Assembly (NCBI RefSeq): GCF_013395055.1
Contig: NZ_CP058349.1
Span: 434,001-498,000, forward strand
DNA length: 64,000 nt
Direction of reading: 5' to 3'
DNA from: Pseudomonas sp. ABC1
GTDB lineage: Bacteria; Pseudomonadota; Gammaproteobacteria; Pseudomonadales; Pseudomonadaceae
In this document: positions 1 to 8,386 of the stretch, in pieces
Layout of the letters: every line of letters starts with the position of its first letter
Numbering within the stretch: position 1 is the first letter of the stretch
Notes under the pieces: model-generated
What the model was told of the DNA's origin: nothing
Databases searched by the model: none
The model's input: the letters and a program-made list of their open reading frames with translations, nothing else
Made by a program: the position numbers and the translations under genes

Positions 1-1
1 C

Positions 2-271
2 GACTATCTCCTGCGCGTACGCGGCATGAGCATGAAGGACATCGGTATCTTCGATGGCGACCTGCTGGCCGTCCACACCACACGCGAGGCACGAAACGGC
101 CAGGTGGTGGTGGCGCGCATCGATGACGAAGTCACGGTGAAGCGCTTCAAGCGCGAAGGCAGCAAGGTCTGGCTGATCGCAGAAAACCCTGATTTCGCCC
201 CGATAGAGGTCGACCTGGAACAACAGGAACTGACCATAGAAGGCTTGAGCGTCGGCGTGATTCGCCGCTGA
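2..271 (+). CDS. lexA: LexA repressor, C-terminal part (5' end outside window)
   Basis: This is the last 89 codons of the SOS repressor LexA; the N-terminal DNA-binding domain lies upstream of the window. The visible part is the S24 self-cleavage domain. The catalytic serine is in the GMSM motif (fragment residue 10) and the lysine is in VTVKR (fragment residue 47). Their 37-residue spacing equals that of E. coli Ser119/Lys156. It ends 12 bases before sulA, which has its own strong ribosome site, so the two are probably co-transcribed, as known in pseudomonads where LexA represses both. Identification is firm; the start cannot be assessed. Confidence 0.95.
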   Translation, partial: DYLLRVRGMSMKDIGIFDGDLLAVHTTREARNGQVVVARIDDEVTVKRFKREGSKVWLIAENPDFAPIEVDLEQQELTIEGLSVGVIRR

Positions 272-283
272 TAGGAGGTAGCC

Positions 284-739
284 ATGCAGTTCCCCCTCTA
301 CACCACTGCACAGACCAACCAACTGCCGCTGTTCGAAGCCTTCCTGGCGCCCGAACGGTCGTTCGAACCGGCAGCCCCGGTACGCAGCGCAGACGTGCTC
401 AGCGAAATGAGGCTGATCGGTAGCCACGGCCTGCAATTGCTGGCCCCGGTGCTACGCGAGCTCAGCCGGGAGAACGACGAGCGCTGGCTGACGATGATCG
501 CGCCGCCCAACCTCGTGAGCTACAGCTGGCTACGTGATGCAGATCTGAACCGCGAGCGCATCCTGTTGCTGCCTTCACGCAACGATCAGGACCCGCTCGA
601 ACTGGTATGCCGTGCCCTGCGCCTGGGGCGCAGCCATACGGTGATCAGTTGGCTGAAACTGGATGCCTTCGACCGCAGGCTGCTGGCCGCTGCCGCGCAC
701 CAGGGAAATGCCCAGAGCCTGAATATCCGGCTTTCATAA
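284..739 (+). CDS. sulA: SOS cell-division inhibitor SulA
   Basis: This encodes a 151-residue SulA-like protein, which blocks FtsZ polymerisation in the cytoplasm during the SOS response. Length and the C-terminal segment around HTVISWLKLD fit the SulA superfamily, and the position directly after lexA is the typical Pseudomonas arrangement. The start is fixed by a strong Shine-Dalgarno, AGGAGGT at 273-279, five bases before the ATG. Regulation is inferred to come from LexA sites upstream of lexA, outside the window; no separate SOS box is visible in the 12-base gap. Family identity is clear, while function is inferred from homologues. Confidence 0.9.
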   Translation: MQFPLYTTAQTNQLPLFEAFLAPERSFEPAAPVRSADVLSEMRLIGSHGLQLLAPVLRELSRENDERWLTMIAPPNLVSYSWLRDADLNRERILLLPSRNDQDPLELVCRALRLGRSHTVISWLKLDAFDRRLLAAAAHQGNAQSLNIRLS

Positions 740-796
740 GGCGTCACGCGGACAGCGTGCGCAGCTCAGGCTGCGACAGCGCTCATGGCGATCGGC

Positions 797-1030
797 TCAG
801 TGCAGAACGTGCGGTTCCTGTTCATGCTCGAACTCGTCGTCGAACACGCGCCCAGCCATCTGCACACCAGCCGTCAACATGACCTTGGCGATCTCGACGT
901 GCTGCCCTTGCAGAAACAGCCGTGCTTCATCCGAGAAGTCCAGTGTCACCAGCACCTCCTCGTCCTCGGCCCGACGCAACACGATGCGCCCGTCTGGCAG
1001 TTCGACGATTTCCAGAAAAGAGGTTTGCAT
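797..1030 (-). CDS. Conserved hypothetical protein, 77 aa, downstream of sulA
   Basis: This small acidic protein starts MQTSFLEIVELPDG and ends in a histidine/glutamate-rich tail (FEHEQEPHVLH). It converges on sulA. Pseudomonads commonly carry a small gene of this kind beside lexA-sulA, but I know of no function. The frame is open further upstream to 1264; that extension would overlap the divergent methyltransferase gene and looks unlike a real N-terminus, so the ATG at 1030 is preferred. No signal peptide or membrane segment is visible. The repeated hydrophobic/acidic alternation suggests a compact beta-rich fold, which is only an impression. Confidence 0.7.
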   Translation of the reverse strand: MQTSFLEIVELPDGRIVLRRAEDEEVLVTLDFSDEARLFLQGQHVEIAKVMLTAGVQMAGRVFDDEFEHEQEPHVLH

Positions 1031-1165
1031 GGCCGGCCCTCGGAAAATAAGGCGCGCATTGTAATGCCAAATGGCGAACACGGCCTCATGTAAAGAGCGA
1101 AAGTCTGCCCTCACATCGGACAAATACCAGATACCGAAGCTACAGCGCACAAGCCAGGCAATCGT

Positions 1166-1171
1166 TATAAT
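1166..1171 (+). promoter_or_regulatory. Perfect -10 box TATAAT before the methyltransferase gene
   Basis: TATAAT sits 22 bases before the GTG at 1194. No convincing -35 is seen. Its position inside the longer open frame (from 1071) supports the internal GTG at 1194 as the true start of the following gene. Confidence 0.5.
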
Positions 1172-1193
1172 CGCCGCTTTTGCGAGAAGCCAA

Positions 1194-1664
1194 GTGGCCA
1201 ACAAGAGATACAGCTGCGTAGGCCTGTTCAACCCCAAGTCCCCCAGCAACGTCGGCTCCATCATGCGGGCGGCGGGTTGCTATGGCACCAGCTCGGTGTT
1301 CTATACGGGAACCCGCTATGACCGGGCCAGGGACTTCATCACCGATACCAAGCGTGTGCACCAGGACATACCGCTGATCAATATCGACGATCTGCGCAAG
1401 ATCCTGCCCCTGGGCTGCACGCCCGTTGCCGTCGAGCTGGTCCCCGATGCCCGTCCGTTACCGGAGTACACCCACCCCGACCGCGCCCTGTATATCTTCG
1501 GCCCGGAAGACGGCTCGCTGGACCGGGAAATCCTCGACTGGTGCGAAGATGTCATCTACATCCCGACCCAAGGCTGCATGAACCTGGCGGCAACCGTGAA
1601 CGTGGTGCTCTATGACCGCATGGCCAAAGGCAACAACACCCGCTCCGGTCCTCTGTTCAAATAA
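1194..1664 (+). CDS. RNA methyltransferase, TrmH/SpoU family
   Basis: This is a 156-residue SPOUT-class methyltransferase, a SAM-dependent RNA 2'-O-methyltransferase lacking an N-terminal substrate-binding extension. The three SPOUT motifs are visible: NPKSPSNVGSIMRAAGCYG near the N-terminus (Asn/Arg, motif 1), YIFGPEDGSLD (motif 2) and IPTQGCMNLAATVNVVLYD (motif 3). Length matches TrmL-like single-domain members (about 155 aa), but the particular RNA target cannot be read from sequence. I chose GTG at 1194 because a TATAAT box lies just upstream and because the residues encoded from 1071 to 1193 have no family counterpart. It stands alone, divergent from the 77-aa gene. Confidence 0.85.
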   Translation: MANKRYSCVGLFNPKSPSNVGSIMRAAGCYGTSSVFYTGTRYDRARDFITDTKRVHQDIPLINIDDLRKILPLGCTPVAVELVPDARPLPEYTHPDRALYIFGPEDGSLDREILDWCEDVIYIPTQGCMNLAATVNVVLYDRMAKGNNTRSGPLFK

Positions 1665-1865
1665 CCCGCACGCACCTGGCCGCCTGGAAAGCGGCCCAGC
1701 ATCCAGCACACGCATCGACCATTCCCCGCTACAACCAGCCCGGTATCTGGCGCACCTCTTGCTCTGTCTACTCTGCCGCCACCAGGGGGTAACACCGAGT
1801 CGATCACCGCAAAGGTGCACTCCAGAGCGGCCGCGCAGGAGCGTACCTATGGATGGGTTGATGCC

Positions 1866-1961
1866 ATGGTCAAGAATCCCAAGTTCCAGCAGGTTACATT
1901 GATTCTTTTCGTCACACTGATGGTGTTGATAGTGCCCAATCTCGGGCGCCTTTTCGGCTGA
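1866..1961 (+). CDS. Candidate 31-aa single-pass membrane miniprotein
   Basis: A short frame encodes MVKNPKFQQ followed by about 15 hydrophobic residues (VTLILFVTLMVLIVP) and the tail NLGRLFG. A positively charged N-terminus followed by a single transmembrane segment is typical of bacterial small membrane proteins. A GGATGGG stretch lies about 9 bases upstream of the ATG and could serve as ribosome site. It stands between the methyltransferase and the MFS transporter in a 427-base interval with no other gene. No function is proposed. Evidence is limited to composition, since the frame is too short for codon statistics. Confidence 0.45.
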   Translation: MVKNPKFQQVTLILFVTLMVLIVPNLGRLFG

Positions 1962-2091
1962 ACCCAGGCTGTCCAGATAAACAGCCTGTCACCGATTCGT
2001 TGAAACCATTCAGCAAAGCCAGGCTCCATTGAGCGAACCGATGCCCTGCCGGCAGCGGTTCGCCATGCAATCAATCGCTTGGAATCCGTCG

Positions 2092-3381
2092 ATGAAATCA
2101 CTGCTCGCACCGGTCAGCTCACTACTGGCAAGTGTCGCCCTGCTCCTGCTCGGCCATGGCCTGCTCAATACATTGCTGACGCTGCGCGGTATCGAGGAAG
2201 GCTACTCGACCAGCATGATCGGCCTGCTCATGTCCGGGTACTTCGTCGGCTATCTGCTGGGTACCTGGATGGCGCCCTCCCTGATACGCCGCATCGGGCA
2301 TATCCGCACCTTCGCGCTCTACGCGGCCTTGGCCGCAATCACCGCGCTGCTGCATGTACTGATCGTTTCACCGTGGGTCTGGATGCTGTTACGGGTGCTC
2401 TATGGCGTAGCAATGGTGACCTTGTACATGGTCATCGAGAGCTGGCTCAACGCACAGGTCAATGGAGAGAAGCGTGGCCAGGTATTTGCCATCTACATGG
2501 CCGTCAACCTGGGCGCCCTGGCGGCGGCGCAGCAGTTGCTGAACCTGGACAGCCCGATGAGTTTCACCCTGTTCGCGCTCTCGGCCATTCTCATCTGCTG
2601 CGCACTGATGCCCATCACGCTGACACGCCAGGCACAACCCAACCTGCCGGACATTCCACCGACCGACCTGCTGCAACTGGCCCGTATCGTTCCCTTGCCA
2701 CTGATGGCCGCCGCCATGTCCGGACTGGCCCTCGGCGGCTTCTGGGGGCTGGCGCCGGTCTATGCCCGCCAGAGCGGTTTCGATGCCTCCGGCGTCGGCC
2801 TGCTGATGGGCCTGACCATTCTGGGCGGTGCCGTTCTACAGTGGCCGATAGGCCTGCTTTCGGATCGCTGGGACCGCCGGAAGGTCATGCTCGGCGTGGC
2901 AGGACTCGCCGCTATGTTGGCGTTGCTGATGGCCCCGCTGCCGACGGGCTCGCTGCTGCTTGGCCTGATGTTCGTCTGGGGCGGCCTGGTCTTCTCCATC
3001 TACTCCATCGCCATGGCGCAAATGGTCGACCACCTGACACCCGACGAGATCCTCTCGGGCTCCAGCGGCATGTTGCTTTCATTCGGACTTGGCTCGGCAC
3101 TCGGGCCACTGCTGGCCGGCACGCTGATGCACGCCATCGGTCCCTGGACACTGCCGGTGTTCTTCGCCATGCCACTGGCGACCCTGGCGCTCTACACGGT
3201 CTACCGCGCACGTCGTGTGGTCGATCTCGTCAGCGAACCTTACGGGCATTTCACGCCCATCCTGCGCACCAGCCCTACGGTCATGGAAATGATGCCGGAC
3301 TCGCCACAGAAGGCCGACGAGGAAGCCTCTGGGCAGCCAGAAGCCAACCCCGCCGCCAACAGCACCTCAGGCAGTCATTGA
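2092..3381 (+). CDS. MFS transporter, YcaD-like
   Basis: This is a 429-residue inner-membrane major facilitator with 12 predicted helices in two halves. The N-terminal half has an MFS-type loop (GYFVGYLLGTWMAPSLIRRIG) and the second half the equivalent loop GLLSDRWDRRK. The overall pattern resembles the YcaD group of putative efflux or uptake carriers; the substrate is unknown. The C-terminus carries an unusual hydrophilic Pro/Ser/Glu-rich tail of about 45 residues after the last helix. The ATG at 2092 (MKSLLAPVSS) is preferred over a TTG at 2029 because it starts just before the first helix. A hairpin follows at 3387-3437. Confidence 0.8.
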   Translation: MKSLLAPVSSLLASVALLLLGHGLLNTLLTLRGIEEGYSTSMIGLLMSGYFVGYLLGTWMAPSLIRRIGHIRTFALYAALAAITALLHVLIVSPWVWMLLRVLYGVAMVTLYMVIESWLNAQVNGEKRGQVFAIYMAVNLGALAAAQQLLNLDSPMSFTLFALSAILICCALMPITLTRQAQPNLPDIPPTDLLQLARIVPLPLMAAAMSGLALGGFWGLAPVYARQSGFDASGVGLLMGLTILGGAVLQWPIGLLSDRWDRRKVMLGVAGLAAMLALLMAPLPTGSLLLGLMFVWGGLVFSIYSIAMAQMVDHLTPDEILSGSSGMLLSFGLGSALGPLLAGTLMHAIGPWTLPVFFAMPLATLALYTVYRARRVVDLVSEPYGHFTPILRTSPTVMEMMPDSPQKADEEASGQPEANPAANSTSGSH

Positions 3382-3386
3382 AAAGA

Positions 3387-3437
3387 GAGAAGGCTGGGGG
3401 CAGGCAGACATCTGCGCCCGCACCCAGCCTCCTTCTC
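3387..3437. terminator. Stem-loop between convergent MFS and phoH genes
   Basis: GAGAAGGCTGGG at 3387-3398 pairs with CCCAGCCTCCTTCTC at 3423-3437, with one bulge. It lies in the 77-base space between convergent genes and probably terminates both. The T-run is poor, so confidence is moderate. Confidence 0.5.
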
Positions 3438-3458
3438 CCTTCGTCGTGACGCTACGAC

Positions 3459-4847
3459 CTACATATGGCTCTCGGCATACTCGGCCAGCACCGAACGCGG
3501 CACCCCCTGCAGCGCGATATGGACACCATGGGGGAAGTCCTTGAAGCGCTCGGTCAGGTAAGTCAGTCCTGAACTGGTCGCCGACAGATAAGGCGTGTCG
3601 ATCTGCGCCAGGTTCCCCAGGCACACCACCTTGGAACCACTGCCGGCACGGGTGATGATGGTCTTCATCTGGTGCGGTGTCAGGTTCTGGCTTTCGTCGA
3701 TCAGGATCAGGCTCTGCTGGAAGCTGCGCCCGCGGATGTAGTTGAGGGATTTGAACTGCAAAGGGACCTTCTGCAGGATGTAGTCGACGCTGCCATGGGT
3801 GTTCTCGTCATCCAGGTGCAGCGCCTCCAGGTTATCGGTGATCGCGCCGAGCCACGGCTCCATCTTCTCCGCCTCGGTCCCTGGCAGGAAGCCGATGTCC
3901 TCGTCCAGCCCCTGCACACTGCGCGTGGCGATGATACGCCGGTAGCGCTTGCTGACCATGGTCTGCTCGATCGCAGCGGCCAACGCCAGGATGGTCTTGC
4001 CGGAACCGGCGGCACCGGACAGGTTGACCAGGTGGATATCTGGATCGAGCAGCGCGAACAGCGCCAGTGCCTGGTAGATATCGCGAGGCTTCAGCCCCCA
4101 GGCTTCCTGATGCAATAGCGGCTCCTGGTGCATGTCCAGGATCAGCAGCTCCTCGCCGTCGATACGCTTGACCCAGCCGACGAAGCCCTGCTCGTCGAGA
4201 ATGAACTCGTTGACATGGAGCGCCGGCAGGTTGTCGGTCAACAGCACCCGGTGCCAGGTACGGCCCTGCCCTTGCTGGGTCTCGACCTTGCTGACACGGT
4301 CCCAGAACGACCCAGACAGGTTGTGGTAGCCACGAGAAAGCTGCCCGACATCGTCGACCAGTTTGTCGGTCTGGTAATCCTCCGCCGCGACACCACAGGC
4401 GCGGGCCTTGAGGCGCATGTTGATGTCATTGGTCACCAGAACCACCGGCACGCCCGGCCGGAGCGACTGCAACTCGACCACCTGATTGATGATCTTGTTG
4501 TCGTTCAGGTCTTCCGGCAGCCCCTTGGCCACACTGGCCTGGCGCATGAGGATGGAAAGGCTGCCACGGCTCTCGCCGGCATCGCGGGCGATGGGAACGC
4601 CATTCTCGACCTCCTCCGGCGAGGCCTTGCCAAGCACCTTGTCGATCAGCCGTATTACCTGCCGGCATTCGGCGGCGACACTGTGCTTGCCGGTTTTCAA
4701 CTGGTCGAGCTCTTCCAGTACGGTGAGGGGGATAGCGACCTGATGCTCCTGGAAGTTCAGCAAGGCATTGGGATCATGAAGCAGAACATTGGTATCGAGC
4801 ACATAGATGATGGGGCCTGTCGCACCCTGTCTGCCATAGTCGTCCAT
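3459..4847 (-). CDS. PIN-PhoH family ATPase/ribonuclease (PhoH2 type)
   Basis: This 462-residue cytoplasmic protein joins two domains. Residues about 13-150 form a PIN-type nuclease domain (VLDTNVLLHDP with the first metal-binding Asp). Residues about 250-460 form a PhoH ATPase with Walker A GAAGSGKT and Walker B LILIDESQNL. This fusion is the PhoH2/YlaK type, known from other bacteria to couple RNA unwinding to cleavage. Length is normal and both active sites look complete. The promoter should lie in the 386-base gap upstream (4848-5233). Confidence 0.88.
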   Translation of the reverse strand: MDDYGRQGATGPIIYVLDTNVLLHDPNALLNFQEHQVAIPLTVLEELDQLKTGKHSVAAECRQVIRLIDKVLGKASPEEVENGVPIARDAGESRGSLSILMRQASVAKGLPEDLNDNKIINQVVELQSLRPGVPVVLVTNDINMRLKARACGVAAEDYQTDKLVDDVGQLSRGYHNLSGSFWDRVSKVETQQGQGRTWHRVLLTDNLPALHVNEFILDEQGFVGWVKRIDGEELLILDMHQEPLLHQEAWGLKPRDIYQALALFALLDPDIHLVNLSGAAGSGKTILALAAAIEQTMVSKRYRRIIATRSVQGLDEDIGFLPGTEAEKMEPWLGAITDNLEALHLDDENTHGSVDYILQKVPLQFKSLNYIRGRSFQQSLILIDESQNLTPHQMKTIITRAGSGSKVVCLGNLAQIDTPYLSATSSGLTYLTERFKDFPHGVHIALQGVPRSVLAEYAESHM

Positions 4848-5233
4848 ACGCGATCACCTTATTCGAAGATCGGGGACGGAGCGTCCGTCACGCTCCGCCA
4901 GCAGAACCGCCATACCGGAGAACGAACCTGGGGCAACCATGCCAGCGACATGCAAACCGGGCGGTAGCCGCCCCTGATGCCCTCGGGTTCGGCGGTCCGG
5001 AATCATCGTCACCCAGCCCTTGCGGGCAAGATCACGATGACTCCTGATTGCCGTAATACCGTAAAAAACATGACAAGAAAAAGTCTTTTCTCGAACGAAC
5101 CGGTTTTTTTCATCCGCACGACGAATGACCTTGGCGCCCATCTGGACAAGCGCTAGATTCACCAGTGCGGTCGCCCCAGGAGCCCTGCCCGCGATGGGCT
5201 GTTAGAATCCTCCCAAGCCACAGGAGACCGCCC
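4848..5233. other. 386-base divergent intergenic region between phoH and yaaA
   Basis: No convincing gene is seen. The phoH-proximal part contains overlapping palindromes (GACGGAGCGTCCGTC near 4875, which can also pair as CGGAGCGT with ACGCTCCG). The segment 5045-5115 is A/T-rich relative to the surroundings and is the likely promoter zone for phoH. TAGAAT at 5203-5208 is a plausible -10 for yaaA. Confidence 0.4.
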
Positions 5234-6007
5234 ATGTTGATGGTTATTTCACCCGCAAAAACCCTCGATTACGACACACCTCCCGCCACGCAACGCCATA
5301 CCCTGCCGGAACACCTCGAACACTCCGCCGAGTTGATCGAGCATCTTCGGGAGTTGTCACCACAGGACATCAGCGAGCTGATGCACCTGTCCGACAAACT
5401 CGCCGCCCTCAACGTCGCACGCTATGGCAGTTGGACCCCGGAATTCACACCACAGAATGCCAAGCAGGCGCTGCTGGCGTTCAAGGGCGATGTCTACACG
5501 GGCCTGCAAGCCGAGACCTTCAGCGAGGACGACTTCGATTTCGCCCAGCGCCATTTGCGCATGCTGTCAGGGCTCTACGGCGTACTGCGCCCCCTCGACC
5601 TCATACAACCCTACCGCCTGGAAATGGGCACACGCCTGGCCAATGCACGGGGCAAGGACCTTTATGCATTCTGGGGCGACCGTATCAGTGGCTGGTTGAA
5701 CCAGGCACTCGAAGCGCAAGGTGACGACCTGTTGCTGAACCTGGCTTCGAACGAATACTTCAGCGCGGTAAAGCGCAAGGCACTCAATGCCAGAGTAATA
5801 AACGTCGACTTCAAGGACTTGAAGAACGGCCAATACAAAATCATCAGTTTCTATGCCAAGAAAGCGCGTGGAATGATGGCGCGCCACGTCATCAAACAAC
5901 GGCTGACGACGCCCGAACAACTACTGCCTTTCGACCTGGAGGGTTATTACTACAGCGAGGAGCAGTCTGCACCCGACCATCTCGTATTCTTGCGTGATCA
6001 CACATAA
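5234..6007 (+). CDS. yaaA: Peroxide stress resistance protein YaaA
   Basis: This 257-residue protein of the YaaA/DUF328 family begins MLMVISPAKTLDY, the family's signature N-terminus. The middle shows FKGDVYTGL and LRMLSGLYGVLRPLDLIQPYRLEMGT, and the C-terminal part LASNEYFSAV. In E. coli YaaA limits intracellular free iron during H2O2 stress and binds DNA. Length matches the E. coli protein (258 aa). The frame is open from 5165, but the family start, the CAGGAGA ribosome site at 5221-5227 and the TAGAAT box just upstream all favour the ATG at 5234. It is monocistronic. Confidence 0.92.
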   Translation: MLMVISPAKTLDYDTPPATQRHTLPEHLEHSAELIEHLRELSPQDISELMHLSDKLAALNVARYGSWTPEFTPQNAKQALLAFKGDVYTGLQAETFSEDDFDFAQRHLRMLSGLYGVLRPLDLIQPYRLEMGTRLANARGKDLYAFWGDRISGWLNQALEAQGDDLLLNLASNEYFSAVKRKALNARVINVDFKDLKNGQYKIISFYAKKARGMMARHVIKQRLTTPEQLLPFDLEGYYYSEEQSAPDHLVFLRDHT

Positions 6008-6322
6008 GGCACGGCATACCGTTATATCCAGCACTGAAACAGTACCAACATGGATCTGCCGTCCAATCGCCGGGCGGCTCATGGATAAAGGCTGAAAGCA
6101 GAATACCGGCAAGATGGCGACCTGCTATCCACTTGACCTCTCTTAAGTAGTAGAATCGCCACCTGCCTGAATGTCACCGGCGCAAGATCGGCAACTCCGT
6201 TCATGGTGACTCACGCATAGCCGCTACGCGGCGTTCCCATACTGACGACACTGTCACATCCATTTGCATGGAAGTCTGGGAAACTGTGCTCCGGCAATCC
6301 TGCAGCCACAAAGGTTCAATTG
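6008..6322. other. 315-base intergenic region after yaaA
   Basis: No gene is supported. A small perfect hairpin GCCGC-TAC-GCGGC lies at 6220-6232 without a T-run. TTGACC (6133) and TAGAAT (6151) are present but only 12 bases apart, too close for a standard sigma-70 promoter. The following 63-codon gene starts at 6323, so this segment is its leader or promoter. Confidence 0.3.
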
Positions 6323-6514
6323 ATGACAAAAGAAGAACTGCGTATCGAACTCGAGCGACAAGCCAATCGCTTCAAGGATATCTATGGCGGCGAAGTGACC
6401 AACTATGCCGCTCAACCCGATCCGGAACGCAAGCCGTGGCGCAAGAGGCCAAGCCTGCTGGATCAGGTATTCCAGGAAGAGTTGCAGAAGATCGAAAAAG
6501 AAAAGAACAAGTAA
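6323..6514 (+). CDS. Small charged hypothetical protein, 63 aa
   Basis: A 63-residue soluble protein starts MTKEELRIELERQANRFKD and ends EELQKIEKEKNK. It is strongly charged and probably helical at both ends, with a short aromatic middle (YGGEVTNYAA). An AAAGG ribosome site at 6310-6314 precedes the ATG. Codon use is slightly more AT-rich than that of neighbours. No domain is recognised. Its isolated position between yaaA and the convergent DUF853 gene gives no functional clue. Confidence 0.65.
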   Translation: MTKEELRIELERQANRFKDIYGGEVTNYAAQPDPERKPWRKRPSLLDQVFQEELQKIEKEKNK

Positions 6515-6639
6515 CGAAGAACACACGTACAAGAACGCCGCGCATGCCTGGTCCTTGCAAGCAAGGACAAAACACGATCGAACCTTGAGCAGGCTCGCAG
6601 GAAGCGGGCGCGGCCCGCTACCCGGATGCCCCTGAGCGA

Positions 6640-8112
6640 CTAGCGCTTCCCTCCCATCAAAGACCCCATGATGCCTCTGACCAACTGCCGCCCCAACTGG
6701 CTTGCGGCCTGGCGCAGGGCACTCTTCACCGCACGTTCGGCCAGATCTCCAATACCCATGTCATTCTTGCCCGCAGCCTTGCCTTTCGGTGGTTCCTCCG
6801 GCGTCTTCGCCGTGGCAGCGCCATGGGCGCGAGCGGCCAGCACTTCGTAAGCCGACTCCCGGTCGATGGGCTTGTCGTAGAGCCCGCGCAGTGGCGACTG
6901 GGCGATCAGCGCCTGACGCTCCTGCTCGCTCAACGGCCCGACCCTGGACTCTGGCGGCGCGATGGCACCGCGCAGCACCATGGCCGGCGTGCCCTTCTCT
7001 TCCAGCCCGCCTACCAGCGCCTCGCCGATACCCAGCTCGGTCAGCACCTGCAACGAGGAAAACTCCGGGTTGGCCCGGAAACCATCGGCCACCGCCCGCA
7101 GCGACTTCTGTTCCTTGACCGTATAAGCCCGTAGCCCATGCTGGATGCGCAGGCCAAGCTGGGCCAGCACGTCATTCGGCAGGTCCGCCGGCGACTGGGT
7201 CACGAAGTAGACGCCCACGCCCTTGGAGCGGATCAGGCGCACGACCTGTACCAGGCGCTCTTGCAACGCCTTGGGCGTACCACTGAACAACAGGTGCGCC
7301 TCATCGAAGAACAGGGCCAGCAAAGGCCTGTCGGCATCGCCACGCTCGGGCAACTGCTCGAACAGCTCGGCCAGCAGCCAGAGCAGGAAGGTCGCGTAGA
7401 CCTTGGGCGCCTCATGCACCAACCGGCTGGCATCGAGCAGATGAATACGGCCACGGCCATCGGCGTCAGGCCTGAGGATATCTTCGAGTTGCAAGGCCGG
7501 CTCGCCGAACAGCGCCTCGGCGCCCTGCTGCTCCAGCGTCGCCAGTCGGCGCTGCAAGGCCTGGGCAGAGGCATTGGTGAACAGCGCACTGTCCTCGCCG
7601 AGCACCGCCGGATTCTCCCGCAAGTGCACCAGCAGCGCCTTCAGGTCCTTCAGATCGAGCAGCAACAGGCCCTCGCGGTCTGCGACCTTGAATGCGGTGT
7701 ACAACGCAGCTTGCTGACTGTCAGTCAGTTCCAGGAGATTGCCCAGCAGCAGCGGTCCCATCTCGCTCATGGTGGTACGCAGAGGGTGCCCGGTGCGCCC
7801 TTCGATATCCCACAGCGTCACCGGGTAAGCCTTGGGGCTGTGACCGAGCCAGGGCATGCTGGCGATACGTTCGGCAATCTTGCCCTGCGGCGCACCTGCC
7901 GCGCCCAGGCCGCACAGGTCACCCTTGACGTCCGCGGCGAAGACCGCCACACCGGCGGCACTGAACTGTTCGGCCATGCGCTGCAAGGTCACCGTCTTGC
8001 CGGTGCCGGTCGCCCCGGCGACCAGGCCATGGCGGTTGGCCATGCGCAAGGCGTGGGTGATCGGGTTGCCATGGGTGTCGGCCCCAAGCACAAAAGAATC
8101 CGATAACGGCAT
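6640..8112 (-). CDS. HerA-like ATPase, DUF853 family
   Basis: This 490-residue cytoplasmic P-loop ATPase belongs to the FtsK/HerA superfamily (DUF853). Walker A GATGTGKT lies at about residues 32-39; the acidic Walker B motif LLALFFDEAHLLF and the sensor QSPADLPNDVLAQLG follow. The N-terminus FVLGADTHGNPI is typical of the family. An Ala/Lys-rich linker (near residues 430-450) precedes a C-terminal helical segment ending GIMGSLMGGKR. The ATG at 8112 is chosen because CAGGAGTGG precedes it; the frame extends upstream to 8244 without family character. The role is unknown; homologues are suspected DNA or protein translocases. Confidence 0.85.
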   Translation of the reverse strand: MPLSDSFVLGADTHGNPITHALRMANRHGLVAGATGTGKTVTLQRMAEQFSAAGVAVFAADVKGDLCGLGAAGAPQGKIAERIASMPWLGHSPKAYPVTLWDIEGRTGHPLRTTMSEMGPLLLGNLLELTDSQQAALYTAFKVADREGLLLLDLKDLKALLVHLRENPAVLGEDSALFTNASAQALQRRLATLEQQGAEALFGEPALQLEDILRPDADGRGRIHLLDASRLVHEAPKVYATFLLWLLAELFEQLPERGDADRPLLALFFDEAHLLFSGTPKALQERLVQVVRLIRSKGVGVYFVTQSPADLPNDVLAQLGLRIQHGLRAYTVKEQKSLRAVADGFRANPEFSSLQVLTELGIGEALVGGLEEKGTPAMVLRGAIAPPESRVGPLSEQERQALIAQSPLRGLYDKPIDRESAYEVLAARAHGAATAKTPEEPPKGKAAGKNDMGIGDLAERAVKSALRQAASQLGRQLVRGIMGSLMGGKR

Positions 8113-8386
8113 AATGCCACTCCTGAGCAATATGAAAGCGCACCTGGCGACTTTCGCTGATTCGGTACCCCACAGAGGATACACCGCTGCCATCCTGCAA
8201 AGGGATCGAAGCAGTCGCTCGAAAATGGCTAAAGCTATCCCCATCAGCCGCCGACATAGAGCCAGCTCAACGATAAAAAGAGTGGACGAACCGCCTGCGT
8301 AGCACGTGCAACGTCATATGTGGAACCGATGATGAGTCATCCCATACCGCGCACAACCAACCGTCCTCCATCGGATACCGATATAA

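Noticed and set aside
4854..5162. Possible 102-codon minus-strand gene upstream of phoH
   Set aside because: Weak composition, no ribosome site, and it would occupy the phoH promoter region; no domain recognised.
6133..6156. TTGACC and TAGAAT as a promoter for the 63-aa gene
   Set aside because: Spacing is only 12 bases, too short for sigma-70.
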